This document shows, in pieces, positions 1 through 9,011 of a stretch of 64,000 bases of DNA; positions within the stretch are counted from its first letter, which is position 1, and each line of letters opens with the position of its first letter. The notes beneath the pieces are model-generated. The model was not told the origin of the DNA and searched no databases. It was given only the letters and a program-made list of their open reading frames with translations. This DNA is from an uncultured Dehalococcoidia bacterium (lineage in GTDB: Bacteria > Chloroflexota > Dehalococcoidia > Lucifugimonadales > UBA3495). The position numbers and the translations under genes are program-made. The stretch spans positions 487,074 to 551,073 of the forward strand of contig CATOSK010000004.1 in assembly GCA_951812535.1 (NCBI GenBank), read 5' to 3'.

Positions 1-43
1 GTGGACCGGCGACACCGGTCCCTGTCTGTAGTCCCTGTCTGTA

Positions 44-954
44 GTGCGGCAGTGCCAGTTGCTGGGGGTCAGCCGCTCCAGCCTCTACTACCGTGCCAAG
101 GGGACCTCACAACAAGACCTGTCCCTGATGCGGGAGCTGGACCGCCAGTACCTGGAAACCCCCTTCTACGGTTCCAGGCGGATGAGGGCTTCGCTGGAAA
201 GGCAGGGCATGCCGGTAAGCCGTAAGCGGGTGCAGCGGCTCATGAGACTGATCGGCCTGCGGGCCATCTACCGGCAGCCTCGCACCAGCCACCCAGCGCC
301 GGAACGCCGGGTGTACCCCTACCTGCTGAAGGATATGACGATCACCCGGGCGAACCAGGTATGGGCGGCCGACATCACCTACCTGCCCATGGGACGGGGA
401 TTCCTCTACCTGGTGGCCATCATGGACTGGCACAGCCGGTACGTGTTGGCCTGGCGATTGTCCAACACCCTGGAGACCGGCTTTTGTGCCGAGGCGCTGG
501 GCGACGCCCTGGATCAGGGAACGCCCGACGTGTTCAACACCGACCAGGGAAGCCAGTTCACCAGCCGGGAGTTCACGCAGATGCTGCAGGAACACTCGGT
601 GAGGATCAGCATGGACGGCCGGGGCAGGTACCAGGACAACATCTTCGTGGAGCGGCTGTGGCGGACGGTGAAGTACAGTGAAGTACAGTGAAGTACGAGG
701 AGGTCTACCTGAAAGCCTACGCCAGCGTCCTGGAGGCCCGGTGGGGGCTGGCAGAAGACTACTTCCGGTTCTACAACCGGCTCAGGCCCCATCAGGCCCT
801 AGGCTACCGGACTCCGGCCGAGGTGTTCCATGGGCAGCAGAGTGTGGTAGAAGGGGACTCTAATGAAAGGAGGGATTCACCCGGACAGGGGACCGAATCA
901 CTGGCAGGAGAGCCGGGATTCTCACTTAACTCGCCCCTCATCCTGTCCAAATAA
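44..954 (+). pseudogene. IS3-family transposase (OrfB, DDE integrase), frameshifted
   Basis: This is an rve-type DDE transposase of the IS3 family, which would cut and join the ends of its own element. The first 215 codons contain the HTH_21-like region followed by the catalytic core: Asp110 in AADITYLP, Asp167 in NTDQGSQF and Glu203 in VERLW, with 35 residues between the last two. The frame stops with TGA at 689-691. The C-terminal part (KYEEVYLKAYAS... NRLRPHQALGYRTPAEVF) continues in another frame from 688 to 954. The break is explained by a 10-bp unit present three times at 668-697; with one copy the frame would read through as TVKYEEV. The protein as encoded is therefore split and probably inactive. 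The usual OrfA would lie upstream, outside the window. Confidence 0.9.
668..697 (+). repeat. 10-bp unit in three tandem copies
   Basis: GTGAAGTACA occurs at 668-677 and 678-687, then GTGAAGTACG at 688-697. The two extra copies add 20 bp, which is not a multiple of three and so shifts the transposase frame. Confidence 0.95.
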
Positions 955-1022
955 TGGGGTCCACCTCAGAGTCCCACTTAATTGTGGCCTGATCCTGTCC
1001 AACCGATGGGGTCCATCTCAAA
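920..1022 (+). repeat. Duplicated IS right-end-like sequence
   Basis: Two adjacent copies of about 51 bp, 920-970 and 971-1022, share CACTTAA, ATCCTGTCCAA and ATGGGGTCCA at the same spacing but differ at many other positions. Either the element carries a doubled end, or the end of a second, older copy was left next to it. Confidence 0.65.
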
Positions 1023-1248
1023 CGGCCAAGAATAGTAATAGAACGGTTGCCTTACGGTATACACTTAATGTTCGGAACAGTTCCGGGCTAACTGGGGCCA
1101 TGCACCATGGGCAAATCCGCCTTTGTTGCAGGGAAGGGCGTAGTCCGTATAGAGTTGCAACCAGCAGATCGATCATTCAAGTTGCCTACGGTCACATTTG
1201 CTGCCGAATGCTACGAAATTACTCCAATTAGTGATAAGGAGGGTTGAC

Positions 1249-2466
1249 ATGCCGGACTACAGACCACCGTTGGATGGGATCAGGGTACTTGACCTGGGCC
1301 GCCATCAGGCCGGTCCCCGATGTGCTCAGGTTCTGGCCCGCATGGGGGCCGAGGTAATCAAGATTGAAAGGATCGGAGGCGAAGAAACCCGTTACCACGG
1401 GCCGTGGGTCCGGGGGCAGAGCGCCTACTGGGCATCCCACAACACGGGGAAGAAAAGCCTCAGCATGGACCTCAGGACCGCCGCGGGCAAAGAGGTCCTG
1501 ACGGAGTTGGTCAAAGTCTCCGACGTTTTCCTCCAGAATTTCCGCCCCGGCACCATCGAGGCCATGGGGTTCGGGTACGACGTGCTCCAGGAACTCAACC
1601 CCCGCATCATCATGGTCAACGCCTCCGCCTACGGGCAGTTCGGCCCCTATTCCGAAAAGATCGGCTACGGCCCCGTCGGCGAATGCATCTCCGGCGTCAC
1701 CATGACCATCGGGGAAGAGGGCTGGCCGCCGGTGCAGGCCCGGGTCTCCCTCATCGACCGCACCACCGCCCTGCACGCCGCCATCGGCGTTTTGTCGGCA
1801 TTGCGGGAGCGGGATTGGTCCGGCATGGGCCAGACCATCGACGTCTGCCTGGCTGATTCCGGCTACAGCTACACCGAGATTCCCGTCTCCGCTTACGCTG
1901 GCGCTGGGGTCGAACCCAAGCGGGGCGAGGGTGGCGGCGCCCCGCCCAGCGGCATATACCAATGCAAGGACGGCCATGTTCTAATCACCGCCGGTGACCA
2001 GCACCAATGGCACCGGGTCTGCAATGCCCTGGGGAGACCGGAATGGCTGGAGGACCCCCGTTTCACCTCCCGACCCGAACGGAGCAAGAACCGGGCGGTG
2101 GTGGACCAGGCGGTCAACGAAATCCTGGCCGAGATGACTCCGGCAGAAGCGGTGGAGCACTTCACCTACCACGACGTGACCATCGCTCCGGTCAACACCA
2201 TACCCATGGCGGCCCAAGACCCCCACCCGTGGGAGAGGGGAATAATCGTGGAGGTGCCCGACTTCCGGGCCGGGACCATGCCCGTCAACGGCGATTACTG
2301 GCACATGAGCCGCACACCGGCAATAATCGGCTCGCTTCCCGCCGTCGGAGAGCACAACGAAGAAGTGCTTTCCGATATCCTGGGTTACTCCGAGGACCGG
2401 ATAGCCAAGCTCAGGGACAGCCGGGTCATCTCCGAGTCGGACCACTACGACGAAGTCCCGGGCTAG
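1249..2466 (+). CDS. CaiB/BaiF family (class III) CoA transferase
   Basis: This 405-residue protein belongs to the class III CoA transferases, which move CoA between carboxylic acids through an aspartyl-CoA thioester. The N-terminal Rossmann-type half shows LDGIRVLDLGR and GAEVIKIERIGG, followed by NTGKKSLSMDL. The catalytic aspartate is most likely Asp170 in RVSLIDRTTALHAAIG, and GMGQTIDVCLADS matches the family pattern just after it. The start at 1249 is preceded by AAGGAGGG at a good distance; longer readings have no ribosome site. It appears to be a single-gene unit, closed by a hairpin at 2472. The true acyl substrate cannot be told. Such genes are abundant in catabolic gene sets of marine Chloroflexota (inference). 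Confidence 0.93.
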   Translation: MPDYRPPLDGIRVLDLGRHQAGPRCAQVLARMGAEVIKIERIGGEETRYHGPWVRGQSAYWASHNTGKKSLSMDLRTAAGKEVLTELVKVSDVFLQNFRPGTIEAMGFGYDVLQELNPRIIMVNASAYGQFGPYSEKIGYGPVGECISGVTMTIGEEGWPPVQARVSLIDRTTALHAAIGVLSALRERDWSGMGQTIDVCLADSGYSYTEIPVSAYAGAGVEPKRGEGGGAPPSGIYQCKDGHVLITAGDQHQWHRVCNALGRPEWLEDPRFTSRPERSKNRAVVDQAVNEILAEMTPAEAVEHFTYHDVTIAPVNTIPMAAQDPHPWERGIIVEVPDFRAGTMPVNGDYWHMSRTPAIIGSLPAVGEHNEEVLSDILGYSEDRIAKLRDSRVISESDHYDEVPG

Positions 2467-2471
2467 CCACC

Positions 2472-2505
2472 GAGGGTGGGGGAATCCCCCACCCTCCTTC
2501 CGTTA
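2472..2505 (+). terminator. Hairpin terminator after CoA transferase
   Basis: GAGGGTGGGGG and CCCCCACCCTC form a perfect 11-bp stem with loop AAT (2472-2496), six bases after the stop codon. The following bases are only moderately T-rich. The rest of the gap to 2794 shows no gene. Confidence 0.7.
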
Positions 2506-2794
2506 TTGTCCCTCTATATTTTTGGGTCGGATTGAACCATAGCAGCGGCCTATGGAGGGGGTTCCATGCTCAAGAGGCTACGGTGAACCAAGATTCGGCT
2601 TGAACTCCTAAGGAGTCCCGGCTGACCCCGATGTTTCGATAGGGTTGGATCAAGGTCAGGTGGTCTGCCCGCCGGCCCCCAAACGGCGGTAACATCGCCG
2701 AGGGTCTCAGGGCGGTCTCCTTCTTTGTCAGCAAGCAACGTTTCGCCACCATGCGGGTCAACTTCGGGGAAGCCAAATTGACTCGGACACACTC

Positions 2795-4150
2795 CTAGAC
2801 CTTCAAGAGCTCCATCACCTCCCCAATATCCTCCACTTGTTCCAGGTTCCACAGCCGTTCCAGAAGCCGGCTTATTTGGGATTCGCTAAGGAGTCCCTGG
2901 GTCAGGGAGTAAAACTTGGCTTCCAGTTCTTCGTCGGTCATCGGATTCATGTAATGGCCCCGGTGGTGCGGAACCCGTTCCTTGAGCCGTTCCCCTGACT
3001 TGGTAACTACTTCCACCGTGTCAAGCATCGCATCGGGATAGGCCTGTTGGGCTTCTTCGGTGACTTCCACCTTGATCTTTTGCATCAGTTCCAGGGTCGT
3101 TGGGTCCCTGAAGTATTCAGGGAAGAAGTGATAGACCTGCGGCGGGCCATAGCGCAGGGCGGTCGCCACGCTGTAAGGCATGCTGTGGTCGGCGGCCTCC
3201 CGAGTCTGGGGATCCCATTTATCGGCGTCGCCCGACATCACCGAACTGAAAGTCTCCACGGACACCTCGGCTATGTCGTCGACACTGTCGAGCTCCTGGC
3301 GGATGGCAAGGGCCGCCTCCACCGCCGTCTGGGCCACGGCTCCGACCGGAAAATGTTTCATGCTGGCTTCCAGGATTCTGAAGGGTCGTCCGTTGCCTCC
3401 AAAATGGTCCAGCTCGAAAGTCTCCCCAAAAGCGTTGAAAAGCCCTCCGGGGCCCTCAAAAATAGGGTCCGGTCCGGTCATACCCCTGGAAGCCAGCATC
3501 GCGGCGAATACGGCATTGCGGGCGGCATTGGGCATCGCCACGCCTTTCCAGTGGGAGACAGACCCGATTCGAGTTTGGTAGAGGCCGCTGTTGGGGACCA
3601 CGCTCAGATTGATGGTCTGGGATATCTGGTCCTTGCCAAGCCCGAAGGCCTTGGCCGCAGCAACGCCACAAGCTATCACGCCAAACACGGTTCCATCCCA
3701 ACCCTTGGACTGTAAACTCAGTTTGTCAGGGAAACGGGTGTTGACTTCATAGGCCAGAATGACGGCCGTGATGACTTCCCTGCCGCTGCCATGCACCACC
3801 TCGGCGGGAGACAGGATTGCCGCTATATCGTCGCTGTGGTGCCCGCCTCCGAACCTGGACATCACTATGTCGTTGTAGTCAAGGTAGCGGATCATAGTGC
3901 CATTGGCGAAGGCAGCCAGGTCCGGGGTGGTTTTCTGCCCGCTGCCAATGACAGTCGCCGGGTTGGGGCAGGTCGCTTCTGCCATGCCCCGCGCGATCTT
4001 GCTGGGCTCGCTGGAATATCCCCCTAAAGCACAACCCAAGGTGTCTATTATCAACCGTTTGGACTTATCCACGACATCTCGAGGGAGACTGTCGAACTCC
4101 AGAGATTCGGCGTAGTTGCTCAAATATTCGGTGATTCGGTCCACTTTCAT
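2795..4150 (-). CDS. MmgE/PrpD family protein
   Basis: This 451-residue protein matches the MmgE/PrpD family, which includes 2-methylcitrate dehydratase and related hydro-lyases. The N-terminal all-helical domain is clear: RLIIDTLGCALGGY, GTMIRYLDYNDIV, then AVILAYEV. The second domain contains LEASMKHFPVGAVAQTAVEAAL and ends with a typical alpha/beta lid (KVEVTEEAQQAYPDAMLDTVEVVTKSG). Length is normal for the family. The ATG at 4150 has GGAGG just upstream, slightly closer than ideal. Family members are commonly annotated as dehydratases, but many paralogs have no known substrate, so methylcitrate should not be assumed; no prpB or prpC is near. A second, distant paralog is at 38090-39451. 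Confidence 0.92.
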   Translation of the reverse strand: MKVDRITEYLSNYAESLEFDSLPRDVVDKSKRLIIDTLGCALGGYSSEPSKIARGMAEATCPNPATVIGSGQKTTPDLAAFANGTMIRYLDYNDIVMSRFGGGHHSDDIAAILSPAEVVHGSGREVITAVILAYEVNTRFPDKLSLQSKGWDGTVFGVIACGVAAAKAFGLGKDQISQTINLSVVPNSGLYQTRIGSVSHWKGVAMPNAARNAVFAAMLASRGMTGPDPIFEGPGGLFNAFGETFELDHFGGNGRPFRILEASMKHFPVGAVAQTAVEAALAIRQELDSVDDIAEVSVETFSSVMSGDADKWDPQTREAADHSMPYSVATALRYGPPQVYHFFPEYFRDPTTLELMQKIKVEVTEEAQQAYPDAMLDTVEVVTKSGERLKERVPHHRGHYMNPMTDEELEAKFYSLTQGLLSESQISRLLERLWNLEQVEDIGEVMELLKV

Positions 4151-4765
4151 TCCTCCATATTGGTCATTGCCTGGATAATCGCAACAACCTTAAGGGTAGG
4201 TTGTGCCGGTTCGCCGCACTAATCCGCCTTCGGAAGTTGCGAAGGCAAATGCCTTCTCCGACATAATCAGGATGGCCAATTGAAATTTCATCACGGGGAT
4301 CGTGATCCTGCCCGCGGCCAACACCCTGGTATCCGAGCCGTGGTGATCGAACAAGGAACCGTGTCGTCCAATGTCCCCAGAGCAAAGCATTGGAGACGGT
4401 ATAATATCAAATATGCCTCTTTACTAGATAGAATCCGAATTATTTCGACTTGACAAAAACTAAAGACGATGCGTTCTTCCCCAAAACAGGTAAAACCGTT
4501 GTAGGACAACGCAAGAATCTGCCAGCCGGAATGGCGATAGGTTCCAACTCGAAGTTGTGAATCCGGCGCCCGATCCACAGGACATCTGCAACGTACGGGG
4601 CAGCTAAGCTAGAGTCCTGCTCCTGTCCCTGCATAAATGCCAACTTCGTCTACAACGCCTGGCGAACGACGGTTATACTGGGTTTAACGGCGACCGCGCC
4701 TGGCGGAACGACGGCCAAGGCCCCGCCGGCCTGTTTGTCCCGACGTTTCCGCAGGAAGGGATGTT
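4151..4765. other. 615-bp intergenic region, no supported gene
   Basis: This stretch separates two divergently transcribed genes. Base composition is more AT-rich than the surroundings. Only short overlapping open frames on the minus strand are present, without family resemblance or good ribosome sites. It must hold the promoters for the flanking genes, but I cannot identify a convincing -35/-10 pair. Confidence 0.6.
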
Positions 4766-5539
4766 TTGCCATACGTGTCTCTGCCTGGAGTTGACCTGTA
4801 CTACGAGGACACCGGCGGACCCGGCACCCCTGTGGTGTTCCTTCATGCCGCCACCGGAACCTGCGACGGTTGGATCCACCAGCTGCCCGCCTTCACTGCC
4901 GCCGGCTACCGCTGCATCGCCTACGACCGGCGCACCTGGGGCCGCTCCCAGCCCACCTCTCCTGAACACCAGCCCGGGTTCGCCGGAGATGACCTGCACG
5001 CCTTGGTGGAAAGCCTGTCCCTGGAACCGGTACACCTGGTGGCGACGGCAGCGGGAGGAATCACCGCCCTGGACTACGCCCTCACCCACCCTGAGAAGGT
5101 CCGCAGCCTGGTGGCGGCCAACACCATCGGGGGCGTTCAGGACGAGTCCTACCTGGAAGTGCAGAACCGGCTCCGTCCTCCCGAGATCCAGGACCTTCCG
5201 GTGGAACTCCGCGAACTCGGCCCCTCCTACCGGGGCACCAATCCCGAAGGGACCAGGCGATGGCTGGAAATAGAACAGGCCAGCAGGCCCGGCGGGGCGG
5301 TGCCCACCCAGCCGATTCGCCAGCCCATCACCTACGCCCGCCTGCAAAACATGACAGTTCCCACCCTGGTGCTGTCGGGAGAAGCCGACCTGCTCTCCCC
5401 TCCGGCGTTGATGCGGATGCTGGCGGCAGGCATCCCCACGGCCCGGTTCGTCTCCCTGCCGGAGGCCGGGCACGCCGGATTCTGGGAAAGGCCCCAGGTC
5501 TGGAACGGCCTGGTGCTGGAGTTCATCGGGCAGCACTGA
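4766..5539 (+). CDS. Alpha/beta hydrolase-fold protein lacking the nucleophile serine
   Basis: The 257-residue sequence has the layout of a small alpha/beta hydrolase: VVFLHAATGTCDGW (oxyanion-hole region), CIAYDRRTWGRS, the nucleophile elbow region, VLSGEADLLSPP with Asp208 as acid, and EAGHAGFWERP with His236 as base. The elbow, normally G-x-S-x-G, reads ATAAG here (residues 93-97), so the serine position is Ala95. Asp and His are kept. A TTG start at 4766 follows AGGAAGGG by five bases. The gene is 74 bp upstream of the Rieske gene in the same direction and may be co-transcribed. It could be a non-hydrolytic member, such as a lyase or a binding protein, or use another nucleophile. Function is unknown. 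Confidence 0.82.
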   Translation: MPYVSLPGVDLYYEDTGGPGTPVVFLHAATGTCDGWIHQLPAFTAAGYRCIAYDRRTWGRSQPTSPEHQPGFAGDDLHALVESLSLEPVHLVATAAGGITALDYALTHPEKVRSLVAANTIGGVQDESYLEVQNRLRPPEIQDLPVELRELGPSYRGTNPEGTRRWLEIEQASRPGGAVPTQPIRQPITYARLQNMTVPTLVLSGEADLLSPPALMRMLAAGIPTARFVSLPEAGHAGFWERPQVWNGLVLEFIGQH

Positions 5540-5613
5540 AACGGGGGAAGCGGGAACCTCCAGGGGTGACATAGCCGCGATGCCCCACAACCCGATATAG
5601 CGGAGGCCGAACA

Positions 5614-7356
5614 ATGGCAACGACCTTGGAGGGACGCATCAGGGCGGGTACCCTGGAAGAGATCAAGGAGCGGGGCTGCACCGTGGTCACGGGCGGGGGA
5701 CACGCCATCGCGGTGTTCCATCACGAAGGCAAGGCCTACGCGGTGGACAACCGGTGTCCCCACATGGGCTTTCCCCTGGACCGGGGCAGCGTCAGGGACG
5801 GGATCCTCACCTGCCACTGGCACCATGCCCGCTTCGACCTATCCAGCGGCGGCACCTTCAATCCCTTCGCTGACGACGTGCGTAGTTTCCCGGTGACCGT
5901 GGTGGACGGCGAGGTGTGGGTGGACCCGGAGCCCGCGCCCCGGGACGAGGGGCAACATTGGCGGCGACGCCTGGAGGACGGGCTGGAGCACAACATCCGG
6001 CTGGTCATCGCCAAATCGGTGCTGGGGATGCAGGGAACGGGTTCGGACTACCGGGAAACCCTGCGGGTCGGCGCCCGGTTCGGCACCACTTTCTCGGCCA
6101 ACGGGTGGGGCGCGGCGATGAGCATCCTGACCTGCACCGCCAACATTCTGCCCAAGCTGCACGAGGAAGACCGTCCCAGGGCGCTCTACCAGGGCCTGCT
6201 GCATGTGGCGCGGGAATGCGCCGGCAAGGCTCCCCGCTTCCCGGTGGAACCGCTGCCCACCGGCGAGACCCGACCGGAGGTGTTCTCCCGTTGGTTCCGG
6301 GACTTCATCGACGTCCGGGACGAGGAGGGAGCCGAGCGGTGTCTGACCACCGCCATTGCGCTGGGATTTCCCCGGGACGACATTGCCCACATGGTCTTCG
6401 CCGCCGCCACGGACCACATCTATCTCGACGCCGGGCACGTGGTGGACTTCGCCAACAAGTCCTTCGAGCTGCTGGACCACCTGGGCTGGGAGATGGCCGG
6501 ACAGGTGCTGCCCAGCCTGGTGCACGGGATGGCGAGGGCCCGCCGCAGCCAGGAATTCAGCCAGTGGCGGCAGCCGGTGGACCTGGCCTCAATGGTCTGG
6601 GAGGCCAGGGAGGAGCTCCCGGGGCTGCTGGAGCAGGGCCAACGGGGTTCTGGCAACTGGAACGGCGCTGAATCCTTGGCGGCCGAAATACTGGGAGACT
6701 CGCCGGGTGAGATCATGACCGCCCTCAAGCAGGCCATCGCCAATGGCGCTACCGCCCAGCAACTCGGTTCTGCCGTGGCCCATGCGGCCTTCCTGCGCAT
6801 GGCCCATTTCCACACCTCCAACGAATTCCGCGACTGGGACACGGTGCACAACACCCTTACCGCGGCCAATGCCCTGCATCAGGCGTTGCAGCGGACTCCG
6901 ACCCCTGAGCTGCTGCGCGGCGTGTTCGACGTGGCCATGAGCGTGTACCTGGACCGCTTCCTCAACATGCCGCCGCAACGGCTTCCCGATGCTGCGGCCA
7001 GTGCCGCTCCCGCCGCTGAGCAGCTGGACCGGCTGCTGGAGATCGTGGACGTCCGACAACAGGTGGAGGAATCGGCCCAGGCGGTATCCGGTTATCTCGC
7101 CGGCAGCGGTGCGCCGGAAGGCCTGATGGCGACCCTGGGGCGGATGATGCTGCGGGAGGACGCCGACTTTCACTCCTTCCAGATCGTGGACGCCGGGTTC
7201 CGGCAGTTCGACTCGCGGAGAGGCGCGGAGTCCGGCCGCCAGGTGATGGTCGGCCTGTCCCGCTACCTGGCGGCCCACTGCCCAACGCCCCGGGCCCAGG
7301 GCCAGACCTACCAGATCGCCCTCCGCCTGCATCGCGGCGAAGAAATTTACCAATGA
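5614..7356 (+). CDS. Rieske [2Fe-2S] protein with large C-terminal helical domain
   Basis: Residues 1-105 form a Rieske ferredoxin-like domain: the cluster ligands are Cys48 and His50 in CPH, and Cys67 and His70 in CHWH, followed by ARFDLSSGGTF. This is the arrangement of soluble Rieske ferredoxins and of the N-terminal domain of ring-hydroxylating oxygenases. The following 470 residues do not show the oxygenase catalytic motif; they are rich in helices with conserved-looking acidic and His residues (for example AHFHTSNEFRDWDTVHN). I do not recognise that domain. The start ATG at 5614 sits after GGAGGCCGAACA. There is no transmembrane segment or signal. The protein may be an electron acceptor fused to a helical enzyme domain; this is inference. 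Confidence 0.85.
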   Translation: MATTLEGRIRAGTLEEIKERGCTVVTGGGHAIAVFHHEGKAYAVDNRCPHMGFPLDRGSVRDGILTCHWHHARFDLSSGGTFNPFADDVRSFPVTVVDGEVWVDPEPAPRDEGQHWRRRLEDGLEHNIRLVIAKSVLGMQGTGSDYRETLRVGARFGTTFSANGWGAAMSILTCTANILPKLHEEDRPRALYQGLLHVARECAGKAPRFPVEPLPTGETRPEVFSRWFRDFIDVRDEEGAERCLTTAIALGFPRDDIAHMVFAAATDHIYLDAGHVVDFANKSFELLDHLGWEMAGQVLPSLVHGMARARRSQEFSQWRQPVDLASMVWEAREELPGLLEQGQRGSGNWNGAESLAAEILGDSPGEIMTALKQAIANGATAQQLGSAVAHAAFLRMAHFHTSNEFRDWDTVHNTLTAANALHQALQRTPTPELLRGVFDVAMSVYLDRFLNMPPQRLPDAAASAAPAAEQLDRLLEIVDVRQQVEESAQAVSGYLAGSGAPEGLMATLGRMMLREDADFHSFQIVDAGFRQFDSRRGAESGRQVMVGLSRYLAAHCPTPRAQGQTYQIALRLHRGEEIYQ

Positions 7357-7651
7357 CCCTTCTGTGTATTACCACAGAACGGAAGTGACAGGATGAATGG
7401 TGGCTGGTGCAGGGCAGGGCAACTCTCCAGGGATGGGAGAGGATTCCAGAGTGGTGGTGGCGCCCACCACGGCACTGGAAGTTCGAGTTCCCCGAGAGGA
7501 CTAGGCCACCTCCAACTGATATCATCGGCATAAATGTTGGTATGTCGATAGGTATACTGCATCCTGAATTGGTCTCAATATCCCTACTATCAAGCGTGTC
7601 ATTGGCTTTGCTTGTACGGACGACTCCGCCAGCAATACACCTCGCTCGAGC

Positions 7652-7894
7652 ATGGATTGGCAGTTGTTGAGACTGGTATGGGCGATTATGCCCCTATACC
7701 TTTCCTTTTCCCTCGGGCTGGTATTCGGGTGTTTCGCCAATCCCTGGGCCTGGACCTGCTTCGTCTTCATCGTGTCGCTTTTCACGTGGCGTCAACGAGT
7801 TGGAGAAGCGAACGGCGTGGAGAAATACGGCGCAGACCAGTGGGAGGAGTACTCGGCACAGGTGAAATACCGGATTCTTCCCGGCTTTTGCTGA
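7652..7894 (+). CDS. Small membrane protein, possibly an ICMT/DUF1295-like C-terminal fragment
   Basis: This 80-residue frame begins with two hydrophobic stretches (about residues 8-27 and 30-45) and ends with KYGADQWEEYSAQVKYRILPGFC. That ending resembles the C-terminus of isoprenylcysteine methyltransferase/DUF1295-type membrane proteins, which are two to three times longer. It may therefore be a truncated relative or a short independent membrane protein. The ribosome site is weak. The preceding 295 bp after the Rieske gene hold no supported gene, although a TATACT sequence occurs at 7553. Confidence 0.4.
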   Translation: MDWQLLRLVWAIMPLYLSFSLGLVFGCFANPWAWTCFVFIVSLFTWRQRVGEANGVEKYGADQWEEYSAQVKYRILPGFC

Positions 7895-7970
7895 CCGGAG
7901 CGGATCCTGCCAAGACTTGTGCGGAATGAACGGGCCAGGTGACCGGCCCAGCCCAGACGATGGCGCCAGC

Positions 7971-9011
7971 TCAGGTAAGGGGGAAGGGCGACTGCCACCA
8001 TTTCCCAGTGTCGTTCACGTGAATGGATTCGACCCACTTGACCCATTCAAAGCCGCGCTTGCCCGGAGCTACCAACCGCACCGGAGACCCGTGTCCGTGG
8101 GAAATCGGCTCACCTCCAACGTGGGTGGCCAGCAGGTATCCGCCGGCTTCTCCCAGCGAGAACCTTCGCTGGTAACCCGTCACGGACCGGACGGTGATGC
8201 TGCCCGCGCCAGGCTCCACCCCAGCGGACTGCAGGACATCCCTCAATAGGATCCCTTTCCATTCTTGGGTGGAGTGCCAACCGCCGGTGCAGTCCAGGAC
8301 GGCGGTGGTGTTTTCAGGGCTGTGCGCCAGGTCATCCAACACCAGGGATAGGTCACGTTGTACGAGGCCCGTAACGTTCAACCGCCATTTGTCCCCGTCG
8401 ACCGGGTCCGGGTCATCGTTCAACCAGGACGTGGTCGGGAAGGCGTTGCCGGCGAAGCTGCTCCGCTCGTAGGACCCGGTGAACCTCCGGTCCTCCCCGG
8501 GCAGCGCCAGTACACCGGCGGCAAGTTCCCCCGCACGCCACAGGGCGAGCCCGGCAACGCCGAGGCCGGCCAGTCTCAGGAAGGACCTCCGTTCGGCCCA
8601 GAAACGAGGCTTTAGGGTCCAGGAGTGGGTTGCGGCGTGCCAGGCCACGAAGGGGGCCAGCAACAGCGACAGGTATATGTGCCAGCTGACCCCGCTGAAT
8701 CCCAGGTAGGCGAAGTATCCGGCGTGGCTCCAGACTATTCCCATGATGAGGGCCGCGAGGAGCAACAAGAACAAGGCCGAGGAGCCGAGAAGCAGGGTGG
8801 GGCGGCGCTTCCACAGCCCCGTGTTAGTCAGCGGCGTCAGGACGTTGCGGACCTTCCAAAGAAGCAGCGCGACTAGGGCGAACCCGGAGATTCGATGCAC
8901 ATCCAGGGCAAGCGCCCAGTCAGGCGATCCTCCAATGAGGCCCAGGAGGCCGCTCACGAGGGAAAGGCCGCCCATGATGAGGATGAAGACGTTGGCCCAG
9001 GGAAATGCCAT
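7971..9011 (-). CDS. Membrane-anchored molybdopterin oxidoreductase (sulfite oxidase/YedY fold) with cytochrome b-like N-terminus
   Basis: The protein has two parts. Residues 1-135 hold four predicted membrane helices with histidines spaced as in b-type di-heme proteins (His39 in DVHRISG, His111, His125, His129). Residues 175-346 match the sulfite-oxidase-type molybdopterin domain; the Mo-ligand cysteine is Cys241 in AVLDCTGGW, followed by GGYLLATHVGGEPISHGHGSPVRLVAPGKRGFEWVKW. Between them lies ERRSFLRLAGLGVAGLA, an internal twin-arginine motif followed by a hydrophobic stretch. The start at 9011 is preceded by AAAGGGGAG; an alternative ATG nine codons earlier (9038) lacks a ribosome site. 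The likely role is quinone-linked electron transfer to or from an extracytoplasmic molybdenum site; substrate unknown. Confidence 0.88.
   Translation of the reverse strand: MAFPWANVFILIMGGLSLVSGLLGLIGGSPDWALALDVHRISGFALVALLLWKVRNVLTPLTNTGLWKRRPTLLLGSSALFLLLLAALIMGIVWSHAGYFAYLGFSGVSWHIYLSLLLAPFVAWHAATHSWTLKPRFWAERRSFLRLAGLGVAGLALWRAGELAAGVLALPGEDRRFTGSYERSSFAGNAFPTTSWLNDDPDPVDGDKWRLNVTGLVQRDLSLVLDDLAHSPENTTAVLDCTGGWHSTQEWKGILLRDVLQSAGVEPGAGSITVRSVTGYQRRFSLGEAGGYLLATHVGGEPISHGHGSPVRLVAPGKRGFEWVKWVESIHVNDTGKWWQSPFPLT

Larger units (their letters stand above)
1..1022 (+). mobile_element. IS3-family insertion sequence, partial
   Basis: The left part of the element lies outside the window. What remains is the second transposase frame (44-954) and the right end. 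Two similar stretches of about 50 bp, 920-970 and 971-1022, each contain CCTGTCCAA followed by GGGGTCCA, which looks like an IS right end. The element is inferred from the DDE transposase; exact boundaries and target duplication cannot be set without the left end. Nothing else is recognisable between 1023 and the next gene at 1249. Confidence 0.8.

Noticed and set aside
668..697. TGA in the transposase as a fourth selenocysteine codon
   Set aside because: The frame changes at this point and the 10-bp triplication explains the stop; no cysteine belongs there and no SECIS-like hairpin follows.
863..1231. 122-codon plus-strand frame over the IS end
   Set aside because: It spans the repeated IS-end sequence and the intergenic region and has no protein-like features.
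4164..4643. Several overlapping minus-strand frames of 66-95 codons
   Set aside because: No ribosome sites, no family resemblance, and they overlap each other in different frames.
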